Shown: positions 58,329 to 64,000 of the stretch, one piece after another
Position numbering within the stretch: position 1 is the first letter of the stretch
Layout: every line of letters begins with the position of its first letter
Assembly (NCBI GenBank): GCA_950022295.1
Contig: OX465597.1
Location: 399,037,016 to 399,101,015, forward strand
Origin: Bromus sterilis
Taxonomy: Eukaryota; Streptophyta; Magnoliopsida; Poales; Poaceae
Direction: 5' to 3'
Length of the DNA: 64,000 bases
Made by a program: the position numbers and the translations under genes
Notes under the pieces: model-generated
Seen by the model: only the letters and a program-made list of their open reading frames with translations
What the model was told of the DNA's origin: nothing
Database searches by the model: none

Positions 58329-60900
58329 GATGATGCATAGATCAGGCTCGGAAAAGAAAACATGTCTCATGTCACACGTCCTTCTCTCCCCCCATCCTAC
58401 CTTCAAAACAAACATGACAATGTCTCGGTTCTCAGGGTGTCCTTGTTTTATACCCCAAAACCGAATATCTGACCACATTTCGTACAGAAGAAAACAACAG
58501 GGCAGACGGATCACCTTCGCTCCATTCTGCCACCCCTCGTTTTGTCCTCCACTCCGCATCACCTCCCTCGTGTCTTCTAGCCCCCCTTCTGGATCCTTCA
58601 AAAGCGAAATGAAATCGAACTGCCGCTGTCCACGGGGATTGTTTTATCCACACATGAAACATATTGAAAGCCATCCGTCAGATGGGATGATCCACCACAT
58701 CCACACAGCTTTTTTTATGAGCGAACAATCTGCGCGGGCGGCACAGATGTCCTCTCAGCCGGAGCAGTTGGCCGCACCACCTCATCGGCGAGCGACAGAT
58801 AATGTGTGATTTGGCCCCTGCCCGTTGACAATCTGATCCAGGAGCTTCCCTGCGTTTCGTCCAAACGACCCGTTCTTCTCACCCGAAAGCTCGAGCTTTT
58901 TCTCCACTCGATTCTACCGTTGAACGAAATGGAAAGAAATGGTAGGAGTATGAGGAAGCATGGTTTGCGTCAATCTCTTCTCGCCTTTCGCGGCTCGACA
59001 CAAACTCACGAACGAACGTATCACTGAAAAGGGTGAAGAGTGGCACAAAGAAACAGATAGCTAGCAGGACTAGACCAACTCATCTTTCGCTCTGACGAAC
59101 AGCGAGATTTGACATGACGATGCAAAGTTAGATACTATCATCAACGCTGCCCATAAAATGGCATCGCATCGGTTCACGAACATTGATGAAGCCGATCATT
59201 CGAATGCATTTATCTTCCATTAGTTTAAGCAAAAGATGCTAATTTCGTAAATTTAGAATGGATTTTATTCAAATTTAGATATAATTTACGTAAAATGAAT
59301 TGATTTCATGCAAACCATTTTTTTCTTCAAAAAAAGACTTTAATCTAGCCTAAAACTACAACGGCGCCCATTCACGGTGGCCGGGAGAAGCTACATAATT
59401 TACACCCGACTTCGCTTGTTCCAGGTCGTGGGGATAGATAATGGAGACCGTGACCTTCATGCAGACCGAACGATCTTGGTCGTTTTAGGTCATCAGAATA
59501 GACGATGCCCGACGACAATGAAGAAGTTTGGGGTAGACGGTACATAAGACGATGCGGGAAGCTCTTCTATATCAAGTTGCCTCATCTCTGGGATCGCCGA
59601 AGGTGAAGATGCGGGATGCTGATCCAAGGAGAAGGGCACCTCGGTAGGTCATCGTGTGTGGATCGCTTTTAGAATCAAGGCTAAACTATGAAACGATGGT
59701 AGACGTCCATGTTTGACCATCGCGCTCTATCGAAGCAAGACTCTTGCATGTCAAAGTTAGCTGGCGCACAACCCCTTCGATGAGGAAAGGAGTTGTTTGT
59801 AATTGCTGACCAGATCGTCGCTACACTGGGTTTCTTAAGAACAGTTGTTATCCGTAATTGACGTTTTTCGACTGGTGAGCCGGTCTCTATCCCACAAGAG
59901 CATAGAGCTCGAAATCATGGCGGAGGTGGAGGGAGAAGAAAGGGGACGGTTGCGTATGGTGTGTTCCACGGTGCTGCGAGGATCCGTTAAAATAGTCATC
60001 GCCGGGTAGGGGAGCCGAGGTGCCGGTTCGAATGCGGGGCACCAAAGTGAGGTTTCTCAGACTTGTTTAATGTCGCAGGGCGATAGGCGGTTTGCCGTTC
60101 TACCGAGTCTCTCCAGCATTGAACATGTATGGAGATCGTGGCTCTCGACCGGCAACCTGTACATCTCTCCTATGAAGGGTCGCGTCGGCGTTCATTAGGC
60201 ATCAATGTTGACTGCAGTGGTCGGTCGCGCATGCTTCGACCGGTATCCAGTGCCAACGACCTTCATGAATGCGATGTGACCGCTTCGAACGTGGAGGACA
60301 TTTTGATGGGGGGTGGATGTCGGAACGGAACGTGTTTACGGTCTAAAGTTTCGCAAAGTTTCCTGATTTGAGTCAGGTTTACAAAGAAATAGGATGAACC
60401 AACCGGCGAACAGATACAAAAGCGTGTAGGATAACAAAAAAATCCAGATAAACTAATTCAAATTTTACGATAAATTTGAGGATCCACGTTGAAGATACCT
60501 TGATTATCGCATCGAGGTTGGCCAACCCGTATGCCCGTTCAAAAACAAGAAGCGGCAAGCGCGACGATTAACTAAAGTAAAGTCATCCAGTGATCTCTGC
60601 CATTTTCTCCTCGATCTCTAGCTGCTGACGATGGAGGGCGTGGACTATTATGCAGTGATGGTAGCGGTTAGATCACGCATGATTCGTGCGTAATATGGAC
60701 CGGGTTTTAGATGGCTAGTACGTACGTGAAGCAGACGGCAGAAAAATCGTTTTAGATGGTGTAGTGGTTGGGGGGCGATAACGATAACACGGATCGATGA
60801 AGGATGACGATATCATGCGTCCTTGCTGTTGCTGGTGGTGCTTAATCCGTTTGCTGCCAAATGCTTGAGCACAAACAAGCGAAGCTAGGCCACGCCCACG
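58329..60900. other. Intergenic DNA of even composition, nothing assigned
   Basis: About 2.6 kb with several short frames (58330-58809, 58806-59027, 60129-60371), none with a recognisable domain, splice pattern or homologue known to me. It may be low-copy DNA or decayed elements. Confidence 0.4.
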
Positions 60901-61883
60901 CCATTATTTCTCACAAGTCATATCAAAACCCAATTAAGTAGCATGCATATATCAGGAGGAAGCACTCAACTCAACCATGATATGATCTGGACCCCCAGGC
61001 CGTGTTTACTAATCATTTCAGGTTCGCTTCTGACAGGAACTCATCACCAGTTCTATACTGGCATCCATTATAGACCTGCCCGAGCGCCTGCGCTGCAGCA
61101 GCCCGGGCTAAATAAAGTAATGCCGCTATTAATGAGAAAAACCAGGCGTGAGAGTACTGGTGGTACGATAATAAAAGATTAATTAAGGAAAGCTGATTGG
61201 GAGTTGGCCGACGGAACAAATTGAGCTTTCTATTCTAGTGACCCGAAGTGGATCAGTGATTGATCATGCCGCGAGCGGAGCTAGGCTACCGAACGGAATG
61301 AAACGATGCTCATCGGGAACAAACTAAACGAAAATGAATCCCGCCCGCGCGTCGGGACAAACATAGCCGGGCTGGCAGGCTCTCAGTGACGTCGCCGGAA
61401 CCTTCCAGCTGGCCGTGACCTCGACGGCGACGCCGACGGGGACGGAGCCCGTGCATCCCATCCCACCGGAGTAATAACGGACGGCACGGGAGCGCCTGGC
61501 CCTGGCCGCACCGACCGGGGCGCGACCACCCTACACAGTAGGAGTAGTACCAGCTACCGGCCTAGCTAGTTAGTAGTGGCATGCTCCCAGGCAAGGCTAG
61601 GCCTCCCTCCGGCGGTTAGGTACCTGCTACTCCTACTACTACCAGTTGCCGTTACGAGGTTCAGAATATTGTCACAGTGCGTCCCGCTCGTTCCGTCACG
61701 GCGTCACTGGCTGGAAAGCCAAAAGTTTTTCTCTTTTACTGATTATTACTTCTTCTTTGAAGGCTTCTTTTACCGTGTTTGATTGCCTCCGTCTTTACGC
61801 TTTCACTCGCAGCTTTTCTTTGCTTCGCCTCTGCACGCTAGGCATTTTAAGTTTTTAACTCATGCCACTCGCCGTACGTGTCC

Positions 61884-61906
61884 GCCTGCCTGCCTGCCTG
61901 CCTGCC
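61884..61906 (+). repeat. (GCCT)n microsatellite
   Basis: Five perfect GCCT units plus GCC. Confidence 0.95.
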
Positions 61907-62136
61907 GGTCGCAAAACGGAACGGAACATGCGCTCACGACTTCACGTGGTCCAGACGGCCGGGCGAGCTTGTTGTGTGTGGATTGCAATGCGACCTTGGT
62001 CGGTTGGTGAGACGCTCGCAGCGCCGTGCCGCCGTGCTTTCCCTTTCCGGTTTCCATAGCTTCACGTTTGGGTTCCACGCGCGCCTCCAAAATCCCACCA
62101 TTTTTATTTTTGTTCGCATTTCTGTGTGTAGAGTAC

Positions 62137-62237
62137 TTTCGAAATAATTAGAAATATAATCGTTTCGAAATAATTACAGGCAGAATCTGCTGGGCATGGT
62201 TTCGAAATAATTGCAAACTAGAATCTGCTATGCACCG
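62137..62237 (+). repeat. 37-bp tandem repeat with TTTCGAAATAATT
   Basis: Two units (62163-62199 and 62200-62237) share TTTCGAAATAATT at the start and AGAATCTGCT later. A partial third copy starts at 62137. Confidence 0.85.
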
Positions 62238-62495
62238 TTCGTTCATTCTGGGTTCCACGGGGCTATGTATATGTGGTAGACTGGTAGTAGTAGTACTTCG
62301 GTCAAAGCATCATTGAGTGTCAGTACTCCTACTGACATAGGATAATGGTAGGTTATAGGGCAATCGATTGACCCAAGATTGCACTTGCTCAGTGTGGTGG
62401 GTTCAGATTTTTAATCTCTTGTTGGTGCCCCCACGCTGGGAAAAAGTTTTACGGTTCAGACTTCCGTGATCCCAGTGCTAATGTTTATTTTATTA

Positions 62496-62913
62496 GAGCA
62501 TCTTTGATAGTGTAATAGTTGAAAGATGTTTGTTGATAACTCTGCCACACAAATAAAGAGAGTGTGAGATCGTATGAAAATAATTCAACATCTTGTCCGC
62601 AAGCTCCAAGGTAAAAGAAGAGAAACTTCATATACTCTCACCTTCTATTGGTAAATTCTAACTTTTGAAGTTCTTGTATGATCGTTTAGAAAAAGAAATC
62701 GTATACATGGTTGATTATTTTATTTTTATTTTTGGAACAAGAGGAAGACCCTCAGCCTCTGCATACGACAATTTTATTAATTAGTCATCAAAACCTTATA
62801 ATATAATATATCAATAAGCCTAAAGCCACCATTTTAACATCATATGATGCATGTTGATTAATGATATGACTATTTTTATCAACAAGCTAAACAACAAATT
62901 GGTGCAGATGCTC
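62496..62913. mobile_element. Harbinger-type MITE (418 bp)
   Basis: Ends GAGCATCTTTGATAG and GGTGCAGATGCTC, flanked by TTA (62493-62495 and 62914-62916). A LINE-tail-like segment lies inside. Confidence 0.7.
62732..62780 (-). mobile_element. LINE-tail-like fragment inside the MITE
   Basis: Poly-T-like start, then GGAAGACCCTCAGCCTCTGC, a phrase common at the ends of minus-oriented Triticeae non-LTR elements. Similar to 63925-64000. Confidence 0.45.
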
Positions 62914-62916
62914 TTA

Positions 62917-63464
62917 AGAACACACTGAACTTAAGCATGTGAACTACAATTTTAGTCATGAGATCTTTTATGGTACCATCAGATTATACTCTCTATTATG
63001 AATCCATGAAGTATTTTCTAAAATAAAAAAAGTTTTATGTTTTTAAAATTACATGTGTAATAAATTGCAACTATGGGAAACTTTACCAGGTGAGAGGCCC
63101 AAAAACAACTTATTGGATTTTCTAATAGTAAGCAATACATGTTTCGAATCCACAAACTTTATGCTTGTATTGTTAGTGTTTGTAAAGCAAATTGTGTCAC
63201 ATAGGTGCAACTCTAGCGGAGCGATTCAAACAGACATAAAATGTACTTGCTTTTAGTCTGTTTGTGTGGTCAAGAGAGCGGCATCGACCTTTGTTTGCCC
63301 TTCCCTAATCGTGGCATCCAATGAAGTGATCCATTTGGTCCGATTTGTTCAATATATAAAATATTACACATAACTAAATAATTAAGTCACGTAGTTTACA
63401 ACCAAAAGAATTTACAATTGCAACAAACAAATTGGGGAAAATGAGAAGATATAATATTGATTTA
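62917..63464. other. Intergenic DNA, nothing assigned
   Basis: No domain in the short frame at 63053-63256. It may belong to the same transposon as the pseudogene to the right. Confidence 0.35.
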
Positions 63465-63830
63465 CTATGTGAGTTCACATATCCCAGCCAAATTGTTTTG
63501 AAGTTGAACCTAAGTTGCCCGATCACGTATCTCATGATAAAATTGGATGAACGATGGAAACATTGTTGATCCATCCTCGGGCGTGCCCAAACCACCTTGG
63601 TAATTCCATACTTGGTCATAGAGGTTTTCATCACGCTTATCCTATACGATTATGTTGTGCATGATCACACAACAGTCATTACCTCCTATATAGCGTCAAT
63701 GCTTCATGTTATAGCAGGATTTCAAACAACAATACAACGAGATTAGAGCACACTAAAAGCACGTTTCACATTCTTCCTAGCATTTTCTTGTTCTTTGGCA
63801 AACCTAGCCCGCCCTTTTCTTTTCCTTCAG
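63465..63830 (-). pseudogene. PIF/Harbinger transposase C-terminal remnant
   Basis: Reading the minus strand from about 63830 gives FAKEQENARKNVKRAFSVL, which matches the Harbinger nuclease segment around the final catalytic position; the usual glutamate before RAF appears as lysine here. Downstream, after a frame change, come CVIMHNIIV, then DKRDENLYDQVW and FIQFYHEIRDRAT, the usual tail of plant Harbinger transposases (ALP1-like family). I count at least six in-frame stops and one frameshift, so it is dead. The N-terminal two thirds are missing. The nearby TTA-flanked MITEs are the kind of element such a transposase mobilises, though this copy cannot do so. Confidence 0.8.
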
Positions 63831-63924
63831 GATTAGTAATTGTTTATATATCATGATTGACTCTTATTATAGAAATCATGTAAAAAATCTTTGAAATTGT
63901 GAGTTTTTTACGGAATGTTGGACG

Positions 63925-64000
63925 ATTTTTTTTTGAAAAAAGGCTTTATTACGCAAAAGGTTTAAGTAAGTACACTCAGCCTCTGCATAACTAAGATGCA
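63925..64000 (-). mobile_element. LINE-tail-like fragment at the window edge
   Basis: Starts with T9 then GAAAAAAGG, and includes CTCAGCCTCTGCATAAC. Continues past the window. Confidence 0.4.

Larger units (their letters stand above)
60901..62495. other. Low-copy-looking DNA with a GC-rich core
   Basis: Positions about 61300-61640 are GC-rich and contain CAGTGACGTCGCCGG (an ACGT-core site). Pyrimidine-rich DNA follows at 61700-61860. This could be a promoter-proximal region, but no start codon, exon or convincing TATA box ties it to a gene. Open frames at 61576-62147 have repetitive or unlikely composition. Confidence 0.35.

Noticed and set aside
58330..58809. 159-codon frame as a gene
   Set aside because: It begins next to a LINE tail, shows no domain, and has an equally long frame on the other strand.
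61646..62147. Overlapping short frames on both strands as a small gene
   Set aside because: Frames run through the (GCCT)n microsatellite, and composition and overlap on both strands argue against coding.

Overview
The window is genomic DNA from a large-genome grass, most likely a member of the Triticeae (wheat, Aegilops, barley or rye group). The evidence is the repeat content: LTRs beginning TGATACGTCC, Stowaway MITEs beginning CTCCCTCCG, a decayed Angela/BARE-like LTR, Tekay-type Gypsy elements with very long LTRs, and a Copia element with a long Gag. I recognise no intact host gene. The only long intact reading frames belong to retrotransposons. Family names are given at lineage level because no database search was possible.

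Positions 1-46669 form one continuous nest of retrotransposons, which can be unpicked from LTR ends, primer-binding sites (PBS) and 5-bp target-site duplications. The host is the LTR of an old Copia-type element (S), of which 12883-13283 and 46246-46669 remain. Leftward, S holds a Tat-like Gypsy element T (minus, 10697-12882). T holds the 3' LTR of B (plus, 9029-10696), B holds G (minus), G holds H (minus), and H holds a Copia element A (minus, 1-8268). A has open gag and pol and an LTR full of the palindrome CGGACGTCCG. Rightward, S holds C (plus, 13284-46240), C holds E (plus, 16660-42509), E holds D (minus, 23771-38638), and D holds F (30085-38046). E's 5' LTR also carries X, a solo LTR (17534-21325).

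B, C, D, E, G and H belong to one family of Athila-like elements (PBS core TGGCGCCGTTGCCGGGGA). None retains reverse transcriptase or integrase. C and E carry a short Gag fragment fused to an aspartic-protease remnant. D carries only a Gag-like frame. F has two LTRs of about 3.7 kb around only 605 bp of internal DNA. X and F look like Tekay-type Gypsy elements with GC-rich leaders. All these elements would depend on proteins supplied from elsewhere.

Positions 46670-64000 are a different landscape: AT-rich, older DNA with several short TA-flanked Stowaway MITEs, TTA/TAA-flanked Harbinger-type MITEs (some nested three deep), tRNA-like and LINE-tail fragments, possible Helitron ends, degenerate minisatellites, a decayed Angela/BARE-like LTR, and a Harbinger transposase pseudogene at the right edge. 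A GC-rich stretch around 61300-62100 looks low-copy and might lie near a gene outside the window, but no coding exon is supported.
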